NCBI RefSeq assembly: GCF_020103725.1 | Contig: NZ_JAHXBG010000034.1 | Coordinates: 1-64,000, forward strand | Source: Hyalangium gracile | GTDB taxonomy: Bacteria; Myxococcota; Myxococcia; Myxococcales; Myxococcaceae | Direction of reading: 5' to 3' | DNA length: 64,000 bases | In this document: positions 11,554 through 21,700 of the stretch, one piece after another | Layout of the letters: the number at the start of each line of letters is the position of its first letter | Position numbering within the stretch: position 1 is the first letter of the stretch | Position numbers and translations under genes: made by a program | Notes under the pieces: model-generated | Database searches by the model: none | The model's input: the letters and a program-made list of their open reading frames with translations, nothing else | Told to the model about the DNA's origin: nothing

Positions 11554-13334
11554 TGGACCGCGGCTGGTGGTGGAAGTTCGGAATGATCGTCGCGGTGACG
11601 CTGGCGACGCTGTGGCTGCTCATTCCCACCTACGTCTCGCTGGTGCAGATGAGCCCGGCGGAGCGCAACAACGTCGCCCTGCTTCAGCAGAAGCTGGACG
11701 CCATCAAGATCGCTCCCCCGGCCAAGTACCGGCTGAACCTGGGGCTGGATCTGCAGGGCGGCATCCACATGGTGATGCGTGTGGACACCAAGACGGCGCT
11801 GCAGAAGCGCACCGAGCGCCGCGGCCAGCAGATCGCGCGCTGGGTCACCCAGGACAAGAAGCTGGGTGAGGTGAGCGCGGACACGGATCCGGAGCGGCTG
11901 CAGCTGACGCTGACGGCCAAGGATCCGGCCACCATGGACGCCATCGAGAAGGAGGTGCTGGCCACCTTCACCGACTTCAGCCGCGTGAGCCGGGAGGGCG
12001 GCAGGCTGGTGCTGGCGCCGGACGAGAGCCAGGTGACGCGCTTCGAGCAGGAGTCCGTGGACCAGGCCATGCTCGTCATCCGCAACCGCATCGACAAGTG
12101 GGGCGTGGCCGAGCTGGACGTGCGCAAGCTGGGCACCGACTCGATCCAGATCTCCCTGCCGGGCCGCTCGGATCCGGAGCAGGCCAAGGAGCTGGTGGGC
12201 ACCACCGCGCAGCTCGAGTTCCGGATGGTGGATGACACCAACCCGAACTTCTTCCGGGAGATGCTCCAGAAGACGCCGCCCCCCGAGACGGCCGGCATCA
12301 GCGTCACCGACGAGGAGGGCTTCACGCAGCTCAAGGGCTCCAACCGCGAGGCGCTGCTGGAGTACGTGAAGGGCAAGGTGCCGGAGGGCCGCCAGGTGCT
12401 GCTGGAGTGCGTGGCCAACCCGCTCCGCAAGAACGAGTGCCTGGCCTACCGCACCTACCTGGTGCACCGCGACGTGCCGCTGACGGGCGAGAGCCTGGAG
12501 AGCGCCAGCGCCAATATCAGCCAGATCAACGAGCCCGAGGTGAACATCACCTTCGACGCGGTGGGCGCGCGCGAGTTCGAGCGCCTCACCGAGGCCAGCG
12601 TGGGCAGGCGGATGGCCATCGTGCTGGACGAGTACGTGCACTCGGCCCCGCGCATCAACGAGAAGATCGGCGGCGGCAGCGCGCGCATCACCATGGGCCG
12701 CGCCGGTGGCAAGTCGTTCGACGAGTGGTTCCAGGAGGCCAACACGCTGGCGCTGGTGCTGAAGGCGGGCGCGCTGCCCGCGCCGGTGACGGTGGGTGAG
12801 ATCCGGCAGGTGGGCGCCTCGCTGGGCGAGGAGCTCATCAAGAAGGGCAGCCTGGCGGCGCTGGTGGGCCTGGCGCTCGTCATCCTCTTCATGGGCATCT
12901 ACTACAAGAAGACGGGCCTTATCGCGGACGTGGCGCTGCTGCTCAACGGCCTGCTCATCCTGGCGGGGCTGGCGCTGTTCAACGCCACGCTGACGCTGCC
13001 GGGCATCGCCGGCTTCGTGCTCACGCTGGGCATCGCGGTGGACGCCAACGTGCTCATCAACGAGCGCATCCGCGAGGAGCTGGACCACGGCAAGACGGCG
13101 CGGCAGGCGGTGGACCAGGGCTACGATCGCGCCTTCTGGACCATCTTCGACGCGCACGTCACCACGCTGATCGCCGGCGCCATCCTCTTCGCCACGGGCA
13201 CCGGCCCCATCCGCGGTTTCGCCACCACGCTCATCGTGGGCCTGCTGGCGTCGCTGTTCACGTCCATCGTGGTGACGCGCGTCATCACCACCTACTTCGT
13301 CCACGGCCGCAACGCCCAGACGGTCTCGGTCTGA
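11553..13334 (+). CDS. secD: Protein translocase subunit SecD
   Basis: 593-aa export motor subunit using the proton-motive force. The N-terminal helix (MIVAVTLATLWLLIPTYVSL) is followed by the conserved LGLDLQGGIHMVM motif and a large periplasmic domain (~60-420). The RND-type block of membrane helices follows from about 430: GASLGEELIKKG, GLALVILFMGIYYKKTGL, GIAGFVLTLGIAVDANVLINERIREEL with its conserved Asp, and the terminal helices. It is co-translated with yajC and lies 12 nt before secF. Confidence 0.97.
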   Translation: MDRGWWWKFGMIVAVTLATLWLLIPTYVSLVQMSPAERNNVALLQQKLDAIKIAPPAKYRLNLGLDLQGGIHMVMRVDTKTALQKRTERRGQQIARWVTQDKKLGEVSADTDPERLQLTLTAKDPATMDAIEKEVLATFTDFSRVSREGGRLVLAPDESQVTRFEQESVDQAMLVIRNRIDKWGVAELDVRKLGTDSIQISLPGRSDPEQAKELVGTTAQLEFRMVDDTNPNFFREMLQKTPPPETAGISVTDEEGFTQLKGSNREALLEYVKGKVPEGRQVLLECVANPLRKNECLAYRTYLVHRDVPLTGESLESASANISQINEPEVNITFDAVGAREFERLTEASVGRRMAIVLDEYVHSAPRINEKIGGGSARITMGRAGGKSFDEWFQEANTLALVLKAGALPAPVTVGEIRQVGASLGEELIKKGSLAALVGLALVILFMGIYYKKTGLIADVALLLNGLLILAGLALFNATLTLPGIAGFVLTLGIAVDANVLINERIREELDHGKTARQAVDQGYDRAFWTIFDAHVTTLIAGAILFATGTGPIRGFATTLIVGLLASLFTSIVVTRVITTYFVHGRNAQTVSV

Positions 13335-13346
13335 GAAAGGGACGCC

Positions 13347-14507
13347 ATGCGCATCATCAAGAACAAGACGAACATCGACTTCATCGGTAAGCGGAAGATC
13401 GCCGTCTTCGTGTCGTCCATCGTCAACCTGGCCATCATCGTCGGCATCGCCACGGTGGGGTTCAACTACGGCGTGGACTTCGCGGGCGGCACGGTGGTGG
13501 AGCTGAAGTTCAACCAGCCCGTCACCGCGGCCGAGGTGCGCAAGCGCGCCGAGGCGGGCGGGCTGCATGACGTGTCGGTGCAGGGCATCGGCTCGGAGGA
13601 CGAGAACGCCTTCCTGCTCCGCATGGGCGGCGTCACCCAGCTCAACGAGGAGAACGCGGAGAAGGCCAAGGTCGCCATCAACGGCCTGGGCAACGTGCGC
13701 AACGTCTACACGGACCTGGCCAACGGCATCATCAACGTCCGTGCGGGTTCCGCGCTGGATGTCGCCGCCATCAAGAGGGCGGTGGAGGGCACCGGCACGG
13801 GCGTGCAAGAGGTGCGCACCCTGCCTCAGGCCCAGGGCGGTGGGTTCGACTACCAGGTGGTGGCCAGTGGCATGGCGGACAAGGTCCGGGCCGCGATGAG
13901 CCAGGGCCTGTCGGCGCCGGACTTCCAGGAGCGCCGCGTGGACTACGTGGGCCCGCAGGTCGGCAAGCAGCTGCGCAACAAGGGCATCGCCGCGCTGCTG
14001 TACGCGATGGTGGCCATCCTCATCTACGTGGCGTTCCGGTTCGACTTCAAGTTCGGTCCGGGCGCGCTGCTGGCCATGCTCCACGACGTGGTGATGGTGG
14101 CCGGCTTCTATCTGGTGAGCCGGCGCGAGTTCAACCTCACCGCCATCGCGGCCCTGCTGACGATCATCGGCTACTCGGTCAACGACACCATCGTGATCTA
14201 CGACCGCATCCGCGAGGACATGGCCAAGTACAAGGGCAAGCCGCTGGCTGAGGTCATCAACATCGCCGTCAACGACACGCTGGCCCGCACGCTGCTCACC
14301 TCGCTCGTCACCGCGCTGTCGCTGGTGGGTCTGCTCATCTTCGGCGTGGGCGAGATCTGGGACTTCGCCATGGCGATGCTCGTGGGCATCCTCGTGGGCA
14401 CCTACTCGTCCGTGTACATCGCCAGCCCGCTGACGATCTGGCTGGATGAGCGCGCCGCCGCCCGCGAGGCTGGGGCCAAGGGTGGCATGAAGACGAAGAC
14501 GGCCTGA
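13347..14507 (+). CDS. secF: Protein translocase subunit SecF
   Basis: 386-aa partner of SecD. First membrane helix near 17-40, conserved NYGVDFAGGTVVELKF, periplasmic domain to about 205, then the helices with LHDVVMVAGFY and the hallmark GYSVNDTIVIYDRIREDM. The periplasmic domain is somewhat longer than in the roughly 320-aa enterobacterial protein. An AAAGGGACG segment before the start can serve as ribosome binding site. A strong terminator follows, so this ends the queA-to-secF block. Confidence 0.97.
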   Translation: MRIIKNKTNIDFIGKRKIAVFVSSIVNLAIIVGIATVGFNYGVDFAGGTVVELKFNQPVTAAEVRKRAEAGGLHDVSVQGIGSEDENAFLLRMGGVTQLNEENAEKAKVAINGLGNVRNVYTDLANGIINVRAGSALDVAAIKRAVEGTGTGVQEVRTLPQAQGGGFDYQVVASGMADKVRAAMSQGLSAPDFQERRVDYVGPQVGKQLRNKGIAALLYAMVAILIYVAFRFDFKFGPGALLAMLHDVVMVAGFYLVSRREFNLTAIAALLTIIGYSVNDTIVIYDRIREDMAKYKGKPLAEVINIAVNDTLARTLLTSLVTALSLVGLLIFGVGEIWDFAMAMLVGILVGTYSSVYIASPLTIWLDERAAAREAGAKGGMKTKTA

Positions 14508-14541
14508 GCCGTCACCCCGCTTCGTTCGGAAGTGGAAGCAC

Positions 14542-14581
14542 AGGCCCTCCTCCCCCTCGGGGAGCGAGGGCCTCGCTTTTT
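14542..14581 (+). terminator. Intrinsic terminator after secF
   Basis: An 8-bp stem (AGGCCCTC 14542-14549 with GAGGGCCT 14566-14573) is extended by an inner TCCCC/GGGGA pairing (14551-14555 with 14559-14563, loop CTC) and followed by five T residues at 14577-14581. Confidence 0.88.
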
Positions 14582-14631
14582 GCGCGAGCAGGGAGAACCC
14601 TGGCGCGGGGTTCCGCTAGAATGCTCCGGCG

Positions 14632-15885
14632 ATGACCCAGGCCCCGACCCACGTCACCGACTGCGCGCTCGATCGTGTTCGTCCCCCGGAAGCATCCACC
14701 CGTGCCGCCGGGCCCGTCATCGCCATCGATCTGGGCACGACGAACTGCCGGGTGGCGGCCATCCAGGGCTACAACCCGGTGTGCATCCCCTCGGAGCGCA
14801 TGGAGGGCTCTCCCTCCGTCGTGGCGCTCGGGCCCGGCGGGCGCATCCTGACCGGACACGCCGCCCGGGGGCAGCAGGCCGCCAACCCCGCGCTGGCCGT
14901 GTGGGGCATCAAGGGGCTGCTGTCCGCGCCGTACGGGGACCGGAAGGTGAAGTGGCTGTACGACCAGCTCCGCTGCAAGGTGGTGCGGGGTGACGACGGG
15001 CTGCCCGCGGTGGTGCTCGGGGACCGGACGTTCGCCGCGCGGGAGCTGGCGGCGCTGATCCTGCTCGAGGCCCGGGAGCGCGCGCAGAACTTCCTGCGCC
15101 AGCCCGTCTACCGCGTGGTGCTGACGCTGCCTCCCGTGCGCAAGGAAGACCCGCTGCCGCAGATCATGTCGGCGGCCGCCGGGCTGGCCGGGATGCACGT
15201 GGAGCGCACCATCTCCGAGCCTACCGCCGTGGCGCTGGGCGCCTTCGGCAAGCACAAGGGCAAGCCCGAGCGCACCGCCATGGTGTGCGACTGGGGCGGA
15301 GGCCGCGTCCAGGTGTCGCTCGTGCGCTACGCGGCGCGGCAGTGCCAGGTGCTGGGCAGCGAGGGCAACGTGGCCCTGTGCGGCGCCGAGCTGGACAAGC
15401 GCGTGCTGGACCTGCTGCTGCGCAAGCTCCCCACGGGCGTGAGGGTGGCCGGGGACGCGAACAACCCCGCCGCGCTCTACCGGGTGGCGAGCGCCGCCGA
15501 GTACGCGAAGATCCTGCTGTCCACGCAGACGGAGACGCGCGTGCGCGTGCCCTTCGCCGCCACCGTGAACAACCAGGTGGGCGACTTCGATGTGATGCTC
15601 TCCCGGCAGGAGCTGGAGGGGCTGGCAAAGCCCCTCGTCGACGCCGCCCTGAAGATGTGCGAGCAGGTGCTGTCGCAGAAGACGATGTTCCCCGGGGACG
15701 TGGACGAGGTGCTGATGGTGGGCGAGCAGTGCCGCATGCCCCTGTTCCAGCAGCGCGCCAAGGAGTTCTTCGTCGGCGTGCCCATCTACGTGGACGAGCC
15801 CGGCCCCTCCGTGGTGCTGAGCGCCGCGAGGCTGGGCTCCTCCACGAGCACCCCGCCTCCCAGCTCGACGGCGCCTCGGCGCTGA
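14632..15885 (+). CDS. Hsp70-like ATPase lacking a substrate-binding domain
   Basis: 417-aa protein that is essentially one DnaK-type nucleotide-binding domain. Seen: phosphate-1 motif AIDLGTTNCRVAA after a ~27-aa variable N-terminus, EGSPSVVAL, a VLTLPP block, ISEPTAVALGAFG, phosphate-2 motif CDWGGGRVQVSL (Arg where DnaK has Thr), GAELDKRVLDLLL, and VLMVGEQCRMP in place of the DnaK VGGxTRxP. It stops right after this with a Ser/Thr/Pro tail, so the peptide-binding beta-sandwich and lid are absent. It is not in an operon with DnaJ or GrpE genes. An ATP-dependent switch or scaffold role is inference. Confidence 0.85.
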   Translation: MTQAPTHVTDCALDRVRPPEASTRAAGPVIAIDLGTTNCRVAAIQGYNPVCIPSERMEGSPSVVALGPGGRILTGHAARGQQAANPALAVWGIKGLLSAPYGDRKVKWLYDQLRCKVVRGDDGLPAVVLGDRTFAARELAALILLEARERAQNFLRQPVYRVVLTLPPVRKEDPLPQIMSAAAGLAGMHVERTISEPTAVALGAFGKHKGKPERTAMVCDWGGGRVQVSLVRYAARQCQVLGSEGNVALCGAELDKRVLDLLLRKLPTGVRVAGDANNPAALYRVASAAEYAKILLSTQTETRVRVPFAATVNNQVGDFDVMLSRQELEGLAKPLVDAALKMCEQVLSQKTMFPGDVDEVLMVGEQCRMPLFQQRAKEFFVGVPIYVDEPGPSVVLSAARLGSSTSTPPPSSTAPRR

Positions 15886-15931
15886 GCCTCAGCCACCGCG
15901 TGGTCCACGTGCGCCAGGTGCCCGCCCGGCC

Positions 15932-16744
15932 TCAGTTCCCGCGAGAGGCACGTCCGGTCGAGGTGCCGGCCGCGCTGGGGCCGGGCTGCCGGTCGATCTC
16001 GCTGGAGGGGTAGGCCTTCGCCGCTTCCAGGTAGTGCTGAGGCTGGATGCGGCGCCGCTCCCGGCGGCTGAGCCCCTCTGGAGTGATGAGCTGGGGCTCG
16101 CCGCCGGGGGGCGCTTCCACCTTGAGCCCGTCACAGAAGAGCCACTCGGTGCGGCCGTCGGGGTGCTGCCGGGCGAAGTACAGATCTCCGTTGCCGACCG
16201 TGGGGCTGGGCGTGCACCACGACTGCTTCGCGGTGGCCTCGCGCATGGGCGCCTCCTCCTTCCACTTCTGCTGGGCCTTTCGGAGCTCGACGGCGGCCAG
16301 CGCGGCCGGTGCCTCGTCCAGCCGGGCCGTCGCCAGGCTCAGCAGCTCGGCGCCTCGTTTGGAGATCTCCGGAAAGGCTCCGGTCCGCTGGAAGGAGCAC
16401 TGGCTCAGCCCCTGCAGGTTGCGACGGTGGATCTCCATGACGGGCGGCAGGCTCTGGAGCGCCTGCTGCAACAGCGCCAGGTGCTCGGCGTGCTGGAGCG
16501 CGTCGGGGTTCGTCGCCTCCTCTGTGCTGAAGAGGAAGCGCGAGAGCATTCCATTCACGGAGCTCAGTTCATCCACCAGCCAGCGGGGCTCGGTGTCGCA
16601 GAGCGCCGCATGCTCTCCGCCATAGCTTCGGTACTCCGCGCGGGACATCCCCAGCGAGTAGCGCTGGAGCGGCGCCGGCTTTCTGGCCGCGCAGGCGCCC
16701 ATCAGCGCGCACAGCCCCACGAGAAGGATTCGAGGTGTCCTCAT
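15932..16744 (-). CDS. Lipoprotein, function unknown
   Basis: 270-aa protein with a lipoprotein signal (ILLVGLCALMGAC, Cys at 18). The mature part is mainly helical (residues ~55-190) with a few cysteines, then a small Trp/Cys-containing segment (around 190-220), and ends in a disordered basic tail. No family recognised. It converges on the Hsp70-like gene with 46 nt between stops. A 12-bp palindrome lies 20 nt upstream of the start. Confidence 0.68.
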   Translation of the reverse strand: MRTPRILLVGLCALMGACAARKPAPLQRYSLGMSRAEYRSYGGEHAALCDTEPRWLVDELSSVNGMLSRFLFSTEEATNPDALQHAEHLALLQQALQSLPPVMEIHRRNLQGLSQCSFQRTGAFPEISKRGAELLSLATARLDEAPAALAAVELRKAQQKWKEEAPMREATAKQSWCTPSPTVGNGDLYFARQHPDGRTEWLFCDGLKVEAPPGGEPQLITPEGLSRRERRRIQPQHYLEAAKAYPSSEIDRQPGPSAAGTSTGRASRGN

Positions 16745-16764
16745 GCCCCGAATCTAGCACTTGA

Positions 16765-16776
16765 TTTGAGCTCAAA
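16765..16776. repeat. 12-bp perfect palindrome upstream of lipoprotein gene
   Basis: TTTGAGCTCAAA is a perfect palindrome in the 54-nt gap between the lipoprotein start (16744) and the stop of the M49-like gene. It could be an operator or part of a hairpin; no T-run follows on either strand. Confidence 0.4.
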
Positions 16777-16798
16777 CAATCCCGGGGCCGGGCCCGTT

Positions 16799-18556
16799 TC
16801 ACTCTCCGAGCGCTCCGTACTTCACCAGGGTGAAGCGGTACTTCGCCTGGGCGCGCATCTTCGCGGCCAGGGCGCCGTGGAGGGACTCGTCCCAGCGGGT
16901 GTACTTCTCGATGAACCGGTCCGAGGCGGCCTTGTCGCCCGCGCGCTGGATGGCGAGCACCTCGCGCAGCAGCTTGCCGACGACGTCGTGGTACTTGTCG
17001 TAGCGGATGTGGAGCCCGTCCGAGCGGGGCTCGAGCAGGCCGTTCTCGAGGAAGTAGTTCATCTGCATGAGCTGCATCATCTGGTACGACTGATCGCGCC
17101 GCGGGCGGACGATCTGCAGCACGCGCTGGATGCCGCTGGCGTAGAGCTCTCGCAGGGTGGTGTCGTCGTAGAAGAGCCGCTCGCGCAGCGCCTTGCCGAG
17201 GTACAGGGACACCAGGTCCGACTTCATCTCCTCGAAGATGCTCGAGTTCTCCTCCAGGGCGTTGCTGTTCACCGCGCGGCCCTTCACGTCCCGGTCCACG
17301 CCCAGGTAGTGGCCCACCTCGTGCCAGAGCGTCCGGTTGAAGTTGCCGCTGAGGCCCAGGTGGCCGCGGTAGGGCTCGGCCATCACCGCGTCCCACGAGG
17401 CGCGTCCGTTCGCGAAGAGGTCCGGGTGCTTCATGATGTTCTCGCGCAGCAGGATGGTGCGGCCGTAGCGCCGGGCGTGCAGCGGATCGTTGGGCAGGAT
17501 GGTGGCGGTGTTGATGCCCCGCGCCTGCGCGAAGTCCGCGATGATCTGGTAGACGCCCACCGGGATGTCCGAGCTCACCGTCTTGTGCGGCTCGTAGGGC
17601 AGGCTGTTCTCGAAGGCCTGGAGCCCCTGCAGCGCCTTCTCGAGCCGCGCCGTCGCCGCGTCGTCCCGGATGAGCAGGCTCAGTGAGTAGAACGCCTTCA
17701 CGCCGAACAGATCGTCGTCGTACACCTCGTAGGCGCCGATCTGGGCGTTGAGGCGCTGGAACCGGCCTCGCACCCAGGAGGCGTCGCCGGACTCATAGTC
17801 GTTGGCGAGCAGATCCCTGGCGCGGTTGCGGAGGTAGCCGGCGAACTCGGGATCGACGCCCTCCACGGCCGAGGCCGCCTCCCAGATGAGCCCGTGGGCC
17901 TTCGTCATCTGCGGCGCGTAGGCGACGGCATACGGCACGGCGTACAGCATCGCTGGATCGGGCTTCGCCGCGAGCGCGCGGAGCCGGTCGCCCAGTCCCG
18001 GGTGGAGCCCGTCGATGACGGGGTAGCGCTTGAGCGTGTCGAGATCCTTGCGCAGCAGGGCCGCGTCGGCCCGGCGGACGACGGTGCGCTGATCGAGGAT
18101 CGAGGCGCGGAGCTGGGGGTGTCGCTGCAGCACCTGCTGTACCTGCTCCTTGGTGATGCCCCACGGGTAGACGTTCATGCCGGGGACGACGGGGTCCGCG
18201 GCCAGGAACGGGATGCGATGGTTCTCCAGCGTGTTGGCGATGGGGCCCTGGAACAGCCGGTAGAACGTCCGCTGCTGCTCGGCCAGAGGCGTCTTCTGTC
18301 CCTCGAGCCGCTTCCGGAGCTCGAGCGCCTGCCGGTGACGGGAGTCCTCGTAGATGTCCTGGAAGAGCTTGCCCACCTCCAGGAGCCTGGCGACGGCGGT
18401 GCGCTCACCGGGGGTGAGGCCGGACAGGTCCGGCGTGAGCCGGATGGTCTGGGTCTTCGCGAGGACCTCCTGGGCTTGATGGTCGGTCCAGGTGGGCGTG
18501 TCTGAAGGCGCGGTCGTGACGGTGGCCATGAGGAGCAGGAGGGGGACGCGGAACAT
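16799..18556 (-). CDS. Exported M49-like (dipeptidyl-peptidase III-related) zinc peptidase
   Basis: 585-aa exported protein from ATG 18556 (signal MFRVPLLLLMATVTTAP). The frame stays open further upstream, but that extension lacks a signal peptide and would run into the divergent gene. The zinc motif is H412-E-V-G-H416 in LWHEVGHYLGV, followed about 30 residues on by FEEMKSD, which matches the EExKAD third-ligand motif of M49-related peptidases. Classical dipeptidyl-peptidase III has HELLGH with an extra residue, so this belongs to the HExxH branch. It probably cleaves peptides in the periplasm. It is divergent from the giant secreted protein / macroglobulin operon, 172 nt apart. Confidence 0.78.
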   Translation of the reverse strand: MFRVPLLLLMATVTTAPSDTPTWTDHQAQEVLAKTQTIRLTPDLSGLTPGERTAVARLLEVGKLFQDIYEDSRHRQALELRKRLEGQKTPLAEQQRTFYRLFQGPIANTLENHRIPFLAADPVVPGMNVYPWGITKEQVQQVLQRHPQLRASILDQRTVVRRADAALLRKDLDTLKRYPVIDGLHPGLGDRLRALAAKPDPAMLYAVPYAVAYAPQMTKAHGLIWEAASAVEGVDPEFAGYLRNRARDLLANDYESGDASWVRGRFQRLNAQIGAYEVYDDDLFGVKAFYSLSLLIRDDAATARLEKALQGLQAFENSLPYEPHKTVSSDIPVGVYQIIADFAQARGINTATILPNDPLHARRYGRTILLRENIMKHPDLFANGRASWDAVMAEPYRGHLGLSGNFNRTLWHEVGHYLGVDRDVKGRAVNSNALEENSSIFEEMKSDLVSLYLGKALRERLFYDDTTLRELYASGIQRVLQIVRPRRDQSYQMMQLMQMNYFLENGLLEPRSDGLHIRYDKYHDVVGKLLREVLAIQRAGDKAASDRFIEKYTRWDESLHGALAAKMRAQAKYRFTLVKYGALGE

Positions 18557-18671
18557 GCGCGGAGAGTACCCGCCCGCCTCGAGAATGCCCAAGACAGGTC
18601 CTGGACTCGTGGTCAATGGGCCACGTACTCGCGGCACGGCTGACACACCGAGGAGCTGGCCAGGGGGGGAG

Positions 18672-18700
18672 TGAACTGGCCCGTCACTTGCTGCTAAGGC
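18672..18700 (+). promoter_or_regulatory. Weak candidate promoter for the giant protein operon
   Basis: TGAACT (18672-18677) and TAAGGC (18695-18700) are 17 nt apart, 28 nt before ATG 18729. The -35 match is poor (3 of 6), so this is only the best-looking site in the 172-nt divergent intergenic region. Confidence 0.22.
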
Positions 18701-18728
18701 ACCCCGCAAACCCCGCGCGAAAGCCTCC

Positions 18729-21700
18729 ATGAGCCTGCCGCTGCTGACGCTTCCCCTTCTGCTGCTCCACGCCGCCTCGGTCTCCCCCGCGACCGTCCCT
18801 GCTCGAGGGGCGCAGGAGGCCATCCTCACGCTCGACAAGGCCGGGCGCTACATCGTCAAGGCCCACAGCCCTGCGGGCACGGCGTGTGACATCGTCGATC
18901 ACGTCCGCGGACCGTTCGAGCACTCCGGCCAGGTGGGGCGCTCCAGCTGCGAGCTGGACCTGCTGCTGGACGCGGGCACGTACAAGCTGCGCCTGCGCTC
19001 GAAGTCCAAGGGCAAGGGGAACGTCACGCTGTCGGTGACGCCGTACACGGAGCTCAACCCCGCGCCGGTGCGCCTGGAGCCTCGGCGCGAGGTGAAGCAG
19101 ACGCTCAAGGCCCGCCAGCAGGCCTCGTACTGGCTCAAGCTCGACCAGCGCCAGCCGGTGACGCTGCGCATCGCCGGGCGGCACGTGGGGGACGTGCGGC
19201 TGTGGCGCACGGGCGAGTGGCTGGAGCCCATCACCGCGCGAGACACCACCCCTCGGCCCCGCCCCGGCCAGCCCATCCACGAGTGGTGGTTCGAGTCCAT
19301 GCTGGAGCCCGGCGTGTACCTGCTCACCGCGTATGGCTCGGGCTCCATGAAGTGGACCCAGACCGAGCCGGCGGATGACGCGGGGCTCACCGTGACGTGG
19401 GGCTTCCCGAAGGCCTCCGAGGATCGGATCGCCACCGTCACCCTGCCGGAGACGGGCCTGGCCACGCTGGAGTTCCCGGCCGAGCCGGCGGCGTTCTTCC
19501 TGTCGCGCGAGGGGGGCTCGAAGACGACCACGCGCCTGAGCCTGCACGGCATGGGAGATGACGGCTCCACGAGCGTGTTCTCCTCGGCCGAGACCACCTG
19601 CGAGATCGACGGCAAGGCGCTGGTGCCCGAGTGCGGCACATCCTCCAGCGTCAAGCGCCGCCGGGTCGCGCTCATCCGGGGCGAGCCGGGCGCCCGGCTC
19701 ACGCTGCGGTGGGCTCGGCTGCTGGAGAGCCAGTGGCAGGACGGCGTCTACGCGAGCGGGGCTCAGTCGGTGCGCTTCAACGTCGTGAAGGGGGGCGACT
19801 ACTTCGTCGGGATTCATGAGACGCCGCTCGACCAGGACTTCGCGCCCGTCGGCTGCGCGCTGAGCCAGCTCTTCTCCAATGGCGAGACGCTGCTGCAGCG
19901 GCGGGATCTGCTCCAGGTGGGGCCCGAGACGCCGTTCCGCCGCGCGTTCAACTACAACGGCAGCTCCGCCACGCTGCAGTTCGAGCTCACCCGCTCCGGG
20001 CGCTACGTCTTCCAGACGGCGGGCGAGCGGAAGAGCCGCTGCGAGCTGTTCCGCTACGACGGGGACAAGGTCACCCGTCTCACGGAGACCCAGCCGGAGG
20101 CGAAGACGTGCCGTGTCGCCTTCCCCGCGACCCCGGGTATGTACGAGCTGCGGCTGTACGGCGGGACCGAGGGCATCGAGAACGTGACGCTCGCCGCGGA
20201 CGGGCCGCAGCCGCCGGCGGACACGGCTACCAAGGTGTCGTGCTCCTTCCCCAGGGTGCGCCTGAGCGACAACTCCACCTATGCGCTGACCAGCACGCGC
20301 AGCTCGGAGCGGGCGCTGCGAGGGCTGTTCGTCCGCCCGCTGCCGCTCACCTTGAGCGAGTCCATGGCGCTGGTGGTCGATGGGCGACGGAGCGTGAAGA
20401 TCCCCGTGGCCAGCGGGCGACCCGTGGAGATCCGGGCGCTGGGCGGCGAGGCGTTCAGCTGCGCGCTCGGCGAGACGAAGGTGGAGGCCAAGGGAGGCAC
20501 CTGCGCGCTGCCGGGCAACGCCGGGGAGCTCACGATCGAGAACCCCGGCACCTCGGCCATCACGCTCTCGCTGCGTCGGCCGCCACCGCCGCCTCCCGCG
20601 CCTCCGCCGCTGGTGGCGTTCAGCCCGAACCTCGCGCCGCTGCCGGTGCTCGCGCCCGCGACGCCCATGTGGCTGGACTTCGAGCGGGAGCAGTCGCACG
20701 CGCTCACCTTCGACGTGAAGGACGCCGGGCTCTACCACGTGACGAGCCAGGGGCTGCTCTCCACCGAGTGCCGCATCCGGACTCCGGTGGTGCAGGAGGT
20801 CGGCGCGGCGTCGGGAGGAGGACGCGGGCGCAACTGCCTGGTGTCCTCGTACCTGCGGCCCGGCCGCTACCTGCTCAACGTTCGCACGGTGGGCCAGAGC
20901 CGAGGCCGTGGTGCGGTGCTGCTCGAGCGGCGCTCGGTCAAGGCGGCGGAGGGGCTGAGCGGCGAGGCCCAGATCTTCTTCCGCGCCGACGCGGGCGATC
21001 TCATCCAGCAGAAGCTCCGAGTGCCGAAGCGGGGGACCTACACGCTGAGCACCGCCGCGCAGAGCGGGACGCTCCAGTGCCGGCTCGATGATCCGCAGGG
21101 CTGGCCCGTGGTGCCCATCCCGGCGCCCTGCACCAACTTGATGAACCTGGCGCCCGGGAACTATCTGTGGACGCAGCTGCCGCTCACGGTGGAGAGCATG
21201 CGCCGTACCTCGCTGGAGCGCGTACGGCCCACCGTCACGCTCAAGGGCAACAAGGTGCACGCGCTGCCGTTCAACGCCTGGTCTCGCGTGGAGCTGGGCA
21301 AGGACGGCAAGGACGAGTTCTCCTTCGAGCTGCCCTCCGGGCTGGACGTGTTCTTCGCGCTGACCCACGGCATGCAGGGGCGGCTCTACCAGGTGGGCGC
21401 GGACAACCAGCTCAAGCCGATCGACACCATCGCCCCGATGAGCGCGGACCTCACCCAGCCTCAGGCGAGCGCCGTGCCCCGGGTGCGCACGTACGTGCCA
21501 CCTCCCGAGCCGGTCTCGGAGGAAGGGGAGGGCGGCGGCGAAGGTGAGGGCGAGGAGGGCTCGTCCGAGGAGAGCTATCAGGAGCCCGAGCCCTCCTATG
21601 AGGAGGAGGCGGAGGAGTCCCCCAGCCCGCCCGTCGCGGAGCCGCTGCCGGAGACGGATGCGCCCGCTCCCGCGGGGCGGGTGCTGTCCCTGGCGCCGGG

